Below are positions 1 to 7,226 of a stretch of 8,446 bases of DNA, piece by piece; within the stretch, counting starts at the first letter, position 1, and each line of letters opens with the position of its first letter. The stretch is taken from NCBI GenBank assembly GCA_947173865.1, contig CAMWGS010000077.1:1-8446 (forward strand), written 5' to 3'. This stretch comes from an uncultured Ruminococcus sp. Its GTDB lineage: Bacteria > Bacillota > Clostridia > Oscillospirales > Ruminococcaceae. Below the pieces are notes generated by a model. That model saw only the letters and a program-made list of their open reading frames with translations. It was not told the origin of the DNA and did no database searches. The translations under genes and the position numbers were made by a program.

Positions 1-17
1 ACATGTTATCACCATAA

Positions 18-503
18 TTATATAAAACATATTATTGTGTATATTGTACAGCCTATAAATATTGCTTCTAAAACAGAAAATGCGACAGTATTACTGATTG
101 CTGAAACAAGGTCATATTTTTCAAGACAATTGTTTTCAGGATGTTCAGGGTTATAAAGGAGTGGTATTTTATCATAACCGACTTTCCACTTTCCAAATTT
201 TCGCCCGTTTTCACACTTATAGTCTTTTCCGTCTACTTGATAACTTATATGATTACGTCCGCGGTCTTCATAAGTCACAGCTATTAATGTGCCGTTAGTC
301 CGACAGCCTTTTTTGTGGAGTTTTGTTATATAGGCCTGTTGCCTGATAGCTGACAGAAACAGCCAAGAAAAATAAATATCCGTACAAATCAAAATGCTAA
401 TTACAAATCCTGCCTCTGCATCTTTGAATAAATATACACTTAAAGCGAATATTCCTAATATAATAGATATAACTGCAATAGAAATTTTTAACATTCTGAA
501 CAA
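18..503 (-). CDS. Small membrane protein with a DUF3592-like soluble domain
   Basis: A 161-residue protein of unknown function. Two hydrophobic segments lie near the N-terminus (about residues 5-24 and 31-52) and a third at the C-terminus (about 138-159). Between them is a soluble stretch of about 80 residues. It has the pattern I associate with DUF3592 proteins: a Gly-Thr turn at 71-72, strand-like ISYQVDGKDY at 86-95, then KVGYDKIPLLYNPEHPEN at 107-124, where a VG turn is followed by a YNP-x-x-P motif. The family call is from pattern memory and is moderate. It is the last gene of the polA-rimI cluster, five bases after the rimI stop. The start is TTG at 503: AAAGGAG sits 8 bases upstream, whereas the first ATG (494) would be 17 bases away. 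No function can be inferred from context. No terminator is visible in the 17 bases left before the window edge. Confidence 0.8.
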   Translation of the reverse strand: MFRMLKISIAVISIILGIFALSVYLFKDAEAGFVISILICTDIYFSWLFLSAIRQQAYITKLHKKGCRTNGTLIAVTYEDRGRNHISYQVDGKDYKCENGRKFGKWKVGYDKIPLLYNPEHPENNCLEKYDLVSAISNTVAFSVLEAIFIGCTIYTIICFI

Positions 504-508
504 TATAA

Positions 509-979
509 TTACTCCTTTAAAATAAATTTATCGGAATAGTTTTTAATCATTACAACAGCGTTTTCACGTGGGTTTATGTAAAAGTTCTTCCGTACGGACA
601 ATCTTTCAAAACCACATTTTTCGTAAAGGTTTATAGCAGAAGTGTTGCTTTCACGTACCTCAAGGAAAATATTTTCTGTATTGTCGGGGAGAAGATTTTC
701 AAATTCTTTAATGAGACTTTGTGCAAGACCTTTTCGGCGGAAATCAGGCTCAACGGCAACGCTTGTTATATCGCCCTCACCCTCCGCAAAGTACCCCGAC
801 AAAAGTGCGATAACGTGTGTATTGTTGAGAAAGCAAAGCACAATACCGTTGTTTTTTCTGACTTCTGATTCAAAAGATTCAGCAGACCAGCTGTCACAGC
901 CGACACATTTTTTATCAAGTGCTGATAATTCGTCAAAGATATGACTGCTGACACCTGCGGAAACTCTCAATAACTCCAT
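509..979 (-). CDS. rimI: RimI-type GNAT N-acetyltransferase
   Basis: A 156-residue GNAT-fold enzyme. RimI transfers acetyl from acetyl-CoA to the N-terminal amine of ribosomal protein S18, and related enzymes acetylate other protein N-termini. Visible motifs: strand DITSVAVEPDF (70-80) leading into the acetyl-CoA pyrophosphate loop RRKGLA (81-86), then FLEVRESNTSAINLYEKCGF (105-124). In the latter, E107 and Y119 have the 12-residue spacing of the catalytic Glu and Tyr known from Salmonella RimI. An in-frame reading extends upstream to 1012, inside polA. I chose the ATG at 979 because GGGGTGA is 4 bases away, and because the family starts at this point. It lies 4 bases after the polA stop. The fold and RimI-like signature are clear. 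The actual protein substrate is inferred, since small GNATs of this type can have other targets. Confidence 0.85.
   Translation of the reverse strand: MELLRVSAGVSSHIFDELSALDKKCVGCDSWSAESFESEVRKNNGIVLCFLNNTHVIALLSGYFAEGEGDITSVAVEPDFRRKGLAQSLIKEFENLLPDNTENIFLEVRESNTSAINLYEKCGFERLSVRKNFYINPRENAVVMIKNYSDKFILKE
512..518 (-). promoter_or_regulatory. Ribosome binding site that selects a TTG start and lies inside rimI
   Basis: AAAGGAG on the minus strand, formed by the last two sense codons (Lys-Glu) of rimI. It is 8 bases from the TTG at 503 and 17 bases from the next in-frame ATG at 494, so it favours the TTG start. Its position implies that translation of this gene is coupled to termination on rimI. 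Confidence 0.7.
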
Positions 980-983
980 AATA

Positions 984-990
984 TCACCCC
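984..990 (-). promoter_or_regulatory. rimI ribosome binding site overlapping the polA stop codon
   Basis: GGGGTGA on the minus strand: the TGA is the polA stop codon and the GGG is its last codon (Gly). Four bases separate it from the rimI ATG at 979. This fixes the short rimI start and suggests termination-coupled re-initiation from polA. Confidence 0.75.
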
Positions 991-3497
991 TTAGCGTTGT
1001 ACCAGCTTTCACCCTTGTTTACATCAACGGCAAGCGGTACTTTCATTTCACAGACATTCTGCATTTCTTCACGGAGAATTTCAGCAGAACGGTCGGCACA
1101 CAAAACGTCTGATTCTATAATTAGTTCGTCGTGAACCTGTAAAATAAGTTTTGCGTCTATATTTTCGGATTTGAGACGGCGGTAAACGTTAATCATGGCA
1201 ATTTTTATGAGGTCTGCAGCGGCACTTTGTACCGGTGTATTCATGGCAATTCTTTTGCCTGCCGCCTGTTGAATCTTATTTGAGGACAAAATTTCGGGAA
1301 TACGTCTTTTTCTGCCGAAAATCGTTGTTATAGTACCTGTTTTCATTGCGGTGCTGACAGTTGAATTCATAAATTCCTTGACTTTCGGAAAATTTTTAAA
1401 ATAGTCTGATATATATTTTTCTGCCTGTTTTTTGGTGGTGTTTATGTCTTTTGCGAGTGAAAACGCTCCTATTCCGTAGATTATGCCGAAATTCACGGCT
1501 TTGGCGGCACTTCTCATTTCAGGCGTGACCATAATTGGCGGTACGTCAAAAATCTGTGAAGCCGTTGATGTGTGTATATCTTCGCCGAAACTGAAAGCAT
1601 CAGCCATATTTTTGTCACCGCAGAGGTGAGCCATAACACGTAGTTCAATCTGACTGTAATCAGCATCAACGAGAGTTTTTCCGCTGTCTGAGATGAAGAA
1701 TTTACGCATATGCGAACCAAGTTCGGTACGTACTGGAATAGTCTGTAAATTGGGTTCAGTAGAGGAAATTCTTCCCGTACGTGTTTCTGTCTGCCTGTAC
1801 CATGTGTGAATTCGTCCATCATCTGAAATCTTGTCAAGAAGTCCAACGACATAAGTTGAATTAAGTTTTGTGTACTGTCTGTATTTCAAAATATTTTCAA
1901 CAATGGGAGCTTGTTCTCTTAGTTCTTCAAGAACGTCCGCATTAGTGGAATATCCTGTTTTTGTCTTTTTGATAACGGGCAGTTTCATTTCTTCAAAAAG
2001 AACTTTTGCGAGCTGTTTGGGAGATGATATATTAAATTCGTGACCCGCTTCGGCGTAAATCAATTTTTGGGTTTCCTCAGTCATTGTGGAAAGATATACC
2101 CCAAAGTCCTCAACACCTTTTTTGTCGATTTTTATTCCCGTATCTTCCATAGAGGCAAGAACTTCAGTCAACGGCAGTTCAATATTTTCGTAAAGTGAAA
2201 CCATATTTTCCTTGATGAGTTCTGAGGTGAGTTTTTCAATAAGCGGACTCATCGAAACTATGTCCGCAAATTCACCGTTTTCCTCATAATAGTGCAGACC
2301 GTATTCACCACATAAATTTTTTATTGTATAGTCCGAACCCGAAGCATTAAGCAGGTAACCGCAGATTGAAACGTCATTTTTCAGATTATTCAGATTGGTA
2401 TTTCTTGACATTGCATATCTGTAGTGTGGTTTTGCGTTGTCGGTGGACTTTTCACAGGAAGATTCTAAAAATTCTGTAATAATATTTTCGTCCTCAGACG
2501 TAAATATATTATTTTTATTTTTAACTGAAAGCTTATTGCCGTCAAAGATGTATTCACATTCTTTAAGACTTTTTATTATTTCTGAGTCAAGAATTTTTTC
2601 AGTTGTTTCTATGAGTTCAAAGTCGGCTGTTTTCTGTGGTACACCTATATTCAACCTTTCAATAATCTTGAACATTTCGAGTTCTGTAAGAAGATAATAT
2701 ATCTCATCGTTTTTCTGTGCGGTGGGGACATAATCTTCAATTTTCGTATCTATCGGAACTTCACAGCATATCGTAGCAAGCCATTTACTTTCCTTAGCCG
2801 AATCCGCATCATTTTCAAGCTTTGTTTTCACGCCTTTTGTAAGACCCGAAACGGCATATTTTTCGTAAAGATTTTCAATAGTGTGATACTCTTTTATGAG
2901 AGCAGACGCAGTTTTTTCACCTATTCCCGCAACTCCCGAAATGTTGTCGGAATGGTCACCCATAAGTGCCTTGAAATCAATAAGGTTAATCGGTTCAAAA
3001 CCGTAATCTTCAATAAAACGGTCGTGAGTATAACGGATAGTTTCCTTGTTTGTAGTGAGGAGGACGGTTACATTGTCGTTTATAAGTTGCAGACTGTCCC
3101 TGTCGCCTGTAAGTACAAAGCACTGATTTCCGCTTTCAGTGCAGGATTTGGCAAGAGTACCAAGAATGTCATCGGCTTCATATCCTGCACACTCAATTAC
3201 TTTCACGCCCATAAGCGTAAGCAGTTTTTTGACAATGGGCAACTGTGGTGCAAGTTCTTCGGGCATACCATGCCTGTTAGCCTTGTACGTAGTTACTGCC
3301 TCGTGTCTGAAAGTCGGTACGCCCATATCAAAAGCCACAGCCACAGCGTCGGGCTTTACTTCCGAAAAATTTTTAAGGTAGATGTTCATGAATCCGAAAA
3401 CGGCGTTTGTAAAGACACCGTTTTTATTGGAAAGCAGTTTTATTCCGTAGAAAGCACGGTGAAGAATACTGTTTCCGTCGATAGCGAGAAGTTTCAT
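984..3497 (-). CDS. polA: DNA polymerase I with 5' nuclease and no intact proofreading site
   Basis: An 837-residue family A polymerase that fills gaps, removes Okazaki primers and acts in excision repair. The N-terminal 5' nuclease (about 1-285) keeps D7, the acidic cluster GYEADDILG (105-113), TGDRDSLQLI (130-139), and LMGDHSDN followed by the helix-hairpin-helix GVAGIGEKTA (178-197). The region about 290-430 aligns in position with the 3'-5' exonuclease but is short. It has no DxE motif: EYIFDGNKL stands at 315-323 where E. coli has its first catalytic acids. It is probably a structural remnant, as in Bacillus and Thermus Pol I. The polymerase domain is complete: TGRISSTEPNLQTIPVR (574-590), motif A DADYSQIELR (611-620, D613), motif B RSAAKAVNFGIIYG (662-675, with R662, K666, F670, Y674) and motif C LQVHDELI (786-793, D790, E791). 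AAAGGAG lies 8 bases before the ATG. It heads a tight cluster with rimI. Confidence 0.97.
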   Translation of the reverse strand: MKLLAIDGNSILHRAFYGIKLLSNKNGVFTNAVFGFMNIYLKNFSEVKPDAVAVAFDMGVPTFRHEAVTTYKANRHGMPEELAPQLPIVKKLLTLMGVKVIECAGYEADDILGTLAKSCTESGNQCFVLTGDRDSLQLINDNVTVLLTTNKETIRYTHDRFIEDYGFEPINLIDFKALMGDHSDNISGVAGIGEKTASALIKEYHTIENLYEKYAVSGLTKGVKTKLENDADSAKESKWLATICCEVPIDTKIEDYVPTAQKNDEIYYLLTELEMFKIIERLNIGVPQKTADFELIETTEKILDSEIIKSLKECEYIFDGNKLSVKNKNNIFTSEDENIITEFLESSCEKSTDNAKPHYRYAMSRNTNLNNLKNDVSICGYLLNASGSDYTIKNLCGEYGLHYYEENGEFADIVSMSPLIEKLTSELIKENMVSLYENIELPLTEVLASMEDTGIKIDKKGVEDFGVYLSTMTEETQKLIYAEAGHEFNISSPKQLAKVLFEEMKLPVIKKTKTGYSTNADVLEELREQAPIVENILKYRQYTKLNSTYVVGLLDKISDDGRIHTWYRQTETRTGRISSTEPNLQTIPVRTELGSHMRKFFISDSGKTLVDADYSQIELRVMAHLCGDKNMADAFSFGEDIHTSTASQIFDVPPIMVTPEMRSAAKAVNFGIIYGIGAFSLAKDINTTKKQAEKYISDYFKNFPKVKEFMNSTVSTAMKTGTITTIFGRKRRIPEILSSNKIQQAAGKRIAMNTPVQSAAADLIKIAMINVYRRLKSENIDAKLILQVHDELIIESDVLCADRSAEILREEMQNVCEMKVPLAVDVNKGESWYNAKG

Positions 3498-3527
3498 TTT
3501 TCTTTCTCCTTTAAATATGATATTTAT

Positions 3528-3556
3528 ATTATATCACATTTAAATACAAATGGCAA
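3528..3556 (-). promoter_or_regulatory. polA promoter, extended -10 housekeeping type
   Basis: On the minus strand, -35 TTGCCA (3551-3556), a 17-base spacer, and -10 TATAAT (3528-3533) preceded by the extended -10 element TGA. Only the fourth base of the -35 deviates from consensus. Expected initiation is near 3521, giving a leader of about 24 bases that contains the polA AAAGGAG. The -35 hexamer ends one base before the last base of the gerAC stop codon, so the promoter fills the whole gap between the two gene groups. AT-rich dyads (3519-3535 and 3512-3526) overlap the -10 and start region, but could be composition effects. Confidence 0.75.
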
Positions 3557-3557
3557 A

Positions 3558-4106
3558 CTAATTTATAGTATGCACGGAAACTGCACCGTCGGACGTTATT
3601 TCAGCAATTTCCGCCGATTTTTTATTGTTGAGAAGTTCGCCGAGAACAGTTATTATATCACATTCGGGAGACTTTCCCTGTTTAACGGCAGTCTTTACAG
3701 AACCGTAAAGCCTTTCAACAGTACTGTTTGCAAAAATCGCTTCTGCGTCCTCACCTGCATATACAACTATGCATGACGGTGAAACTTTCCATTTGTGGAG
3801 CATATATTCAAGCGTATCAATACTGTTGAGGTCGTCAACAAGAATCATTTCCGTATAGCCTGTGAAGATTTTGCGACCCGTTTGGAGTTCGGCAAGTTTT
3901 TTTGCTGAGTCTATATCTTTTCCCGACGTTGTTATATATTTGCCGTCCTTTGTAAAGAAAGTGAACGTCACGGTTTTTTCGTCATTACCGCTTACCGAAA
4001 CCGCACGTAGATAGTTTTTGTCGTGGACACGCCCGTTTGATTCACAGCTACAGAAACAAAAAGCCGTCATAATAATAAGTGAAAGAAAAAATATTTTTTT
4101 TGTCAT
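3558..4106 (-). CDS. gerAC: Half-length GerAC-type germination lipoprotein
   Basis: A 182-residue predicted lipoprotein, the C subunit of a germinant receptor in the spore inner membrane. The N-terminus is a lipoprotein signal: KK at 3-4, a hydrophobic run at 5-18, then FCSC with C21 the likely lipidated residue (C17 and C19 are weaker fits). The rest resembles the N-terminal domain of the Ger(x)C family: LRAVSVSG (33-40), a strand pair at 45-60, SGKDIDSAKKLAELQTGRKIFTGYTEMILVDD (61-92; LAELQTG is followed by the GYTE site), and VSPSCIVVYAGEDAEAIF (108-125). Full-length family members are about 350-400 residues. This protein stops at about the end of the first domain, and polA follows at once, so no remnant of the second half remains. 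The ATG overlaps the gerAB stop by four bases (ATGA), with AGGAG inside the end of gerAB. Identification rests on signature plus operon position. Confidence 0.8.
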   Translation of the reverse strand: MTKKIFFLSLIIMTAFCFCSCESNGRVHDKNYLRAVSVSGNDEKTVTFTFFTKDGKYITTSGKDIDSAKKLAELQTGRKIFTGYTEMILVDDLNSIDTLEYMLHKWKVSPSCIVVYAGEDAEAIFANSTVERLYGSVKTAVKQGKSPECDIITVLGELLNNKKSAEIAEITSDGAVSVHTIN

Positions 4107-5107
4107 TTTGTCAGACTCCTTTTCAGCAGTATAGCCAGCGGAACAACAAGCAGTACAAAAGCAATTGCAACCGCATATACAATGCTGTAATTATTTTCCC
4201 CAGAAAACAGAAAGGCAGAGCCAATCATAAGAACAAGTACGGAAGTTGTCCGAAGATGTCGGAATTTCGGAAATATTTTCATTAAAAGACCTGCGGCTGT
4301 AAGACTCTGTACGGCTATTGAAAAAATCGCAAAAACTGCAAAGATTATCAGAAAAAGAGAATCTATTCTCTGTACCGGAAACGGTTGTGAAAGCTGTGCG
4401 GCGGTCACAACGGGAAATTCCGTTATTTTCATTATTCCGCCTGCAACAAGTATCGACGAAACAGTGACAACGGCAGTCAGTATAATTTTTCTGGTAAAGT
4501 AGTAGAGAGCATTTTTAAGTGTATTTCCCTTTGTAAAGCTGAGAAGTACGGCAAAACTTCCGAGACCTCCGCTTAAAATAAATCCCCGTGAAATTTCTTT
4601 GAAGAATCCGTCTGAATTTTCTGTGCGGAGAAGGTTTTCCCAGTCCGAGCCGAAAACCGCACTGACCGCTACTATCAGCAGACATATTGCACCTATTGCA
4701 GAGGCTATTACGGCAGAACGGGAAACGGCTTTAATTCCTGTTGATGATGAATAGAGACATACAAGAGCGATAAGCCCTGCTATAAGAAGTTTTCCCCATA
4801 TGCCGTTGGAATTTTCGTATGGAATGTAAATCACGTCTGAAGCGTTCCAGAGCATTGAAAAAAGCATACCGCCCCACAGAAGAAGATAGACCAGATAAAT
4901 TGACTGTACGAATTTTCCGCTGTTTTCGACTGAATTTCCGTCCTTGCAAAGTTTTATAAGCGGTAAAGACATTATAAACTGAAATACAGTTCCGCAAAGA
5001 AAACCGAGTGCGGTAATAAGACATATATGCCCTCTGAAACAGAAAAGTGTGAAAGCGTCTGTTATAAGGAGCATGGCGGAAAGTTGATTTTTTGTTATTT
5101 TATCCAT
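4103..5107 (-). CDS. gerAB: GerAB-type spore germination permease-like subunit
   Basis: A 334-residue integral membrane protein of the APC superfamily, and the B subunit of a germinant receptor. In studied receptors the B subunit contributes to recognising amino acid or other germinants. Around ten hydrophobic segments are visible (about 9-26, 29-52, 66-88, 104-121, 130-152, 174-191, 207-227, 249-273, 287-302, 306-327). The family-typical opening is KITKNQLSAMLLITDAF (3-19). The segment QRIDSLFLIIF (246-256) matches the conserved Arg-Asp/Glu-hydrophobic stretch before TM8. It is slightly shorter than the common length of about 360. It starts 15 bases after the gerAA stop with a strong GGAGGA (5111-5116) just upstream, and ends in a four-base overlap with gerAC. 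The germinant cannot be read from sequence. Confidence 0.9.
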   Translation of the reverse strand: MDKITKNQLSAMLLITDAFTLFCFRGHICLITALGFLCGTVFQFIMSLPLIKLCKDGNSVENSGKFVQSIYLVYLLLWGGMLFSMLWNASDVIYIPYENSNGIWGKLLIAGLIALVCLYSSSTGIKAVSRSAVIASAIGAICLLIVAVSAVFGSDWENLLRTENSDGFFKEISRGFILSGGLGSFAVLLSFTKGNTLKNALYYFTRKIILTAVVTVSSILVAGGIMKITEFPVVTAAQLSQPFPVQRIDSLFLIIFAVFAIFSIAVQSLTAAGLLMKIFPKFRHLRTTSVLVLMIGSAFLFSGENNYSIVYAVAIAFVLLVVPLAILLKRSLTK

Positions 5108-5122
5108 TTGTCCTCCGAAAAA

Positions 5123-6580
5123 TTATTCATGATATTCTTCAACTGTAAAATTGCGTGACTGCATTTTTGGAAAACTTGCACGAACAGCTGTGTCGTCCAT
5201 TCCTGCCGACCTGAAAGGTGACAGAGGAGCAGTATATGGAAAGCCGTAATCTTCCGTAGAACAGATATTCACAAGTACTGCACAGGCGAGAATACTTATT
5301 CCGAAAAGTCCGAATATTCCCCCGGCAATAAGAAACGACAGACGAAGTATGGTTATTGTGTCGTTAAGTTCGGGAACGACAAAACCGCTTATTACAGCAA
5401 GTGCAGACATTGTGAGCAGGGGAGTGCTTATAAGTCCCGAATCAACAGCCGAGTCGCCTATAATCAAACCGCTTACAATGCTTACTGCTCCGCCTACAGG
5501 CTTTGGCAGGCGTATTCCTGCTTCACGTATAATTTCATACATCAGCAGTACAAAAAGTGATTCTGTCACTATGGAAAGAGGTGCTTTCTGTTCTGCCTCT
5601 ACCAGAAGCATAAGAAGTGTACTGTTGAGGAGTTCGGGGTGATATATTACTATTGCGGCATACACTGCCGGAAGAAGTACGGCTATAAGAAAAGCGGCAT
5701 ATTTTATCCAGCGTATGAAAGTTGAATAGTATGGCTGAAAAGAGTAATCATCGAGTGTCTGAAAGCTTTCACAGAAAAGCTTGGGTATTACTATTGAAAA
5801 AGGTACTCCGTCGATAAGAAGTGCCACACGTCCCTCAATAAGCTTTGAGCAAAGAACGTCGGGGCGTTCTGTAGTACCTGTAGAGCTGAAAAGTTCAAAA
5901 TTATCGCTTTCAACGAAAGGCTTTATATATCCTGTTGTGAGAATGGTTTCGAGTTGGATATTATCAAGTGACTTGTGTATTCTTTTAAGAAGTTCGGAGG
6001 GTACACGGTCTTTCATGTAGCAAAGACATAAATCAGTCTTACTTTTTTCGCCTTTTACAAACAATTCGAGAACAAGCTCGGGACTTTTTATTCTTCGTCT
6101 GATAAGGGACATATTTGTACGGACTGTTTCCACAAATCCCTCATGTGAACCCATTATATTTCCCTCGCCCGACGGTTCTGAGATACTCCGCACCGCATAT
6201 CCCTGTACACCGAAAGCAAGAGCCTTGTTTATTCCGTCAGCTATCAGTACGGCAAAACCTGAATTTATCAGTCTGAAAAGAGAGTCATAGTTGGTTGCTT
6301 CGGGACGGTCGACCGAAAGAAGAAGATAATTCTGAATATAGTGAAAAAGTTCGTGTGAATCTTTTTTTGTGTCAATATTTGTAATCGGTTCAAGAACAAG
6401 CTCTGTTATGGTTGAAGTGGAAAGCATACCCTCGCAACATAACAACGCACATTTTATATTTCCTGTCACAAACTCGTTTATGAGAACGTCTGAAGAACCA
6501 CCGGAAATTTCCTTTATTTTCTTTATATTAAGCTTTAAATCGGGAATAATCGTCATTTCTTTGTAATCCTGCTGTTTCAA
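5123..6580 (-). CDS. gerAA: GerAA-type germinant receptor A subunit
   Basis: A 485-residue GerA-family protein, the A subunit of the inner-membrane receptor that triggers germination of dormant spores. A soluble N-terminal region of about 290 residues carries the family signature GSHEGFVETVRTNMSLIRRR (144-163), continuing IKSPEL, and ERPDVLCSKLIEGRVALLID (238-257), then GVPF. The C-terminal membrane part has hydrophobic segments around 293-312, 320-350, 364-378, 386-403 and 411-438. It contains EIIREAGIRLPKPVGGAVSI (349-368) and GLIIGDSAVDSGLIS (371-385), both typical of the family. The start is TTG at 6580, chosen because AGGTGA lies 4 bases upstream; the first internal ATG (Met9) has no comparable site. 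It is the first gene of the gerAA-gerAB-gerAC operon and diverges from a GtrA-family gene. In Bacillus such operons are switched on by sigma-G in the forespore, so similar control is expected but only weakly visible here. Confidence 0.95.
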   Translation of the reverse strand: MKQQDYKEMTIIPDLKLNIKKIKEISGGSSDVLINEFVTGNIKCALLCCEGMLSTSTITELVLEPITNIDTKKDSHELFHYIQNYLLLSVDRPEATNYDSLFRLINSGFAVLIADGINKALAFGVQGYAVRSISEPSGEGNIMGSHEGFVETVRTNMSLIRRRIKSPELVLELFVKGEKSKTDLCLCYMKDRVPSELLKRIHKSLDNIQLETILTTGYIKPFVESDNFELFSSTGTTERPDVLCSKLIEGRVALLIDGVPFSIVIPKLFCESFQTLDDYSFQPYYSTFIRWIKYAAFLIAVLLPAVYAAIVIYHPELLNSTLLMLLVEAEQKAPLSIVTESLFVLLMYEIIREAGIRLPKPVGGAVSIVSGLIIGDSAVDSGLISTPLLTMSALAVISGFVVPELNDTITILRLSFLIAGGIFGLFGISILACAVLVNICSTEDYGFPYTAPLSPFRSAGMDDTAVRASFPKMQSRNFTVEEYHE

Positions 6581-6584
6581 TTTT

Positions 6585-6590
6585 TCACCT
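6585..6590 (-). promoter_or_regulatory. Ribosome binding site deciding the TTG start of gerAA
   Basis: AGGTGA on the minus strand (within GAGGTGA), 4 bases from the TTG at 6580. No equally good site precedes the ATG for Met9, so the TTG reading is preferred. Confidence 0.65.
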
Positions 6591-6599
6591 CATTATAAA

Positions 6600-6628
6600 A
6601 ATTATGTCTTTATTATACGCATAATTTC
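6600..6628 (-). promoter_or_regulatory. Tentative ger operon promoter (sigma-G-like, weak)
   Basis: On the minus strand, CATAATT (6600-6606) matches 6 of 7 positions of the Bacillus sigma-G -10 pattern CATWMTA. GAAAT (6624-6628) stands 17 bases upstream but matches GMATR at only 3 of 5 positions. A competing TATAAT (6612-6617, minus strand) has no good -35 at 16-18 bases. Starting from the sigma-G-like element would leave a leader of only about 14 bases. The region 6581-6749 must hold the ger promoter, but I cannot assign it firmly. Confidence 0.3.
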
Positions 6629-6689
6629 TGTTAATATCCGACATACAAATATCATAAAAATTAATTTAATAAAAAATTTCGTAAAAGAC

Positions 6690-6718
6690 TTGAAAAATTA
6701 ATCATTTGCTGTTATTAT
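6690..6718 (+). promoter_or_regulatory. Promoter for the GtrA-family gene and dusB
   Basis: TTGAAA (6690-6695), a 17-base spacer, then TATTAT (6713-6718) preceded by the extended -10 element TGT. Each hexamer has one mismatch to consensus. A perfect TATAAT three bases further on (6716-6721) would need a 20-base spacer, so the first is preferred. The expected start near 6725 gives a leader of about 25 bases that includes the AAAGGA ribosome binding site. Confidence 0.6.
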
Positions 6719-6749
6719 AATATAGGTAACAAAAAGAAAGGAATTGAAA

Positions 6750-7226
6750 ATGGAAAAATTAATAAATGCTGTTGTTTCGATTCTGCCTAAACCGTTGCAG
6801 GACATATATTACAAATATGAAGAAAAATGGATGTATCTGCTTTTTGGGGGACTGACTACCATTATTTCGATTGTATCAAAGTTTATAATATTTGCGGTTA
6901 TTCCCAGCAATCCGAAGTGGGAAAATACGGCAGGCGTTGTAATATCGTGGATACTGGCGGTAACGTTTGCCTTTTTCACCAATAAAAAATATGTTTTCAA
7001 GAGTGAAACGAAAACAAAGGAAGAATTCTGGAAAACTTTCTTTTCGTTCTATGGCGGACGAGTTTCAACGCTTATTATGGAATGGGCTATATTTGTGGTG
7101 TTCTGCGACTGGTTGAACGTGAATCAAAAATTGATTACAATTTTAAGTCAGGTACTTATTTTTGTGGCGAACTATGTAATAAGCAAACTATTTGTATTTA
7201 GAAAGAAAGATGAGCAGACAGAATGA
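6750..7226 (+). CDS. GtrA-family four-helix membrane protein
   Basis: A 158-residue protein of the GtrA family. Characterised members help move polyprenyl-phosphate-linked sugars across the membrane, or partner with glycosyltransferases in cell-surface polysaccharide or teichoic acid modification. Four hydrophobic segments are visible (about 28-51, 59-78, 95-118, 128-149). The second ends in the family signature FFTNKKYVF (75-83), and the fourth in NYVISKLFVF (141-150), an apparent pseudo-repeat of the same Asn/Lys/VF arrangement. The start is ATG at 6750: AAGGA ends 7 bases before it. The in-frame TTG at 6744 is too close to that site. No glycosyltransferase lies next to it. The only partner gene is dusB, which overlaps its end by four bases. 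Family membership is fairly sure; the transported sugar is unknown. Confidence 0.88.
   Translation: MEKLINAVVSILPKPLQDIYYKYEEKWMYLLFGGLTTIISIVSKFIIFAVIPSNPKWENTAGVVISWILAVTFAFFTNKKYVFKSETKTKEEFWKTFFSFYGGRVSTLIMEWAIFVVFCDWLNVNQKLITILSQVLIFVANYVISKLFVFRKKDEQTE

Noticed and set aside
979..1012. Earlier in-frame rimI start giving 11 extra residues
   Set aside because: The extra residues lie within the polA end and lack a ribosome binding site, whereas GGGGTGA fits the ATG at 979.
2883..3776. Long plus-strand open frame of 297 codons antisense to the start of polA
   Set aside because: It lies opposite strongly conserved polA nuclease motifs and gerAC, has no recognisable domain or good start signal, and runs across the polA promoter. 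It is a shadow of the real genes.
6592..6597. Second TATAAT on the minus strand just before gerAA
   Set aside because: Transcription from it would start at or inside the ribosome binding site, so it cannot serve as the ger promoter.
6744..6749. TTG start two codons before the GtrA-family ATG
   Set aside because: The AAGGA site would be almost touching the TTG, while spacing to the ATG at 6750 is normal.
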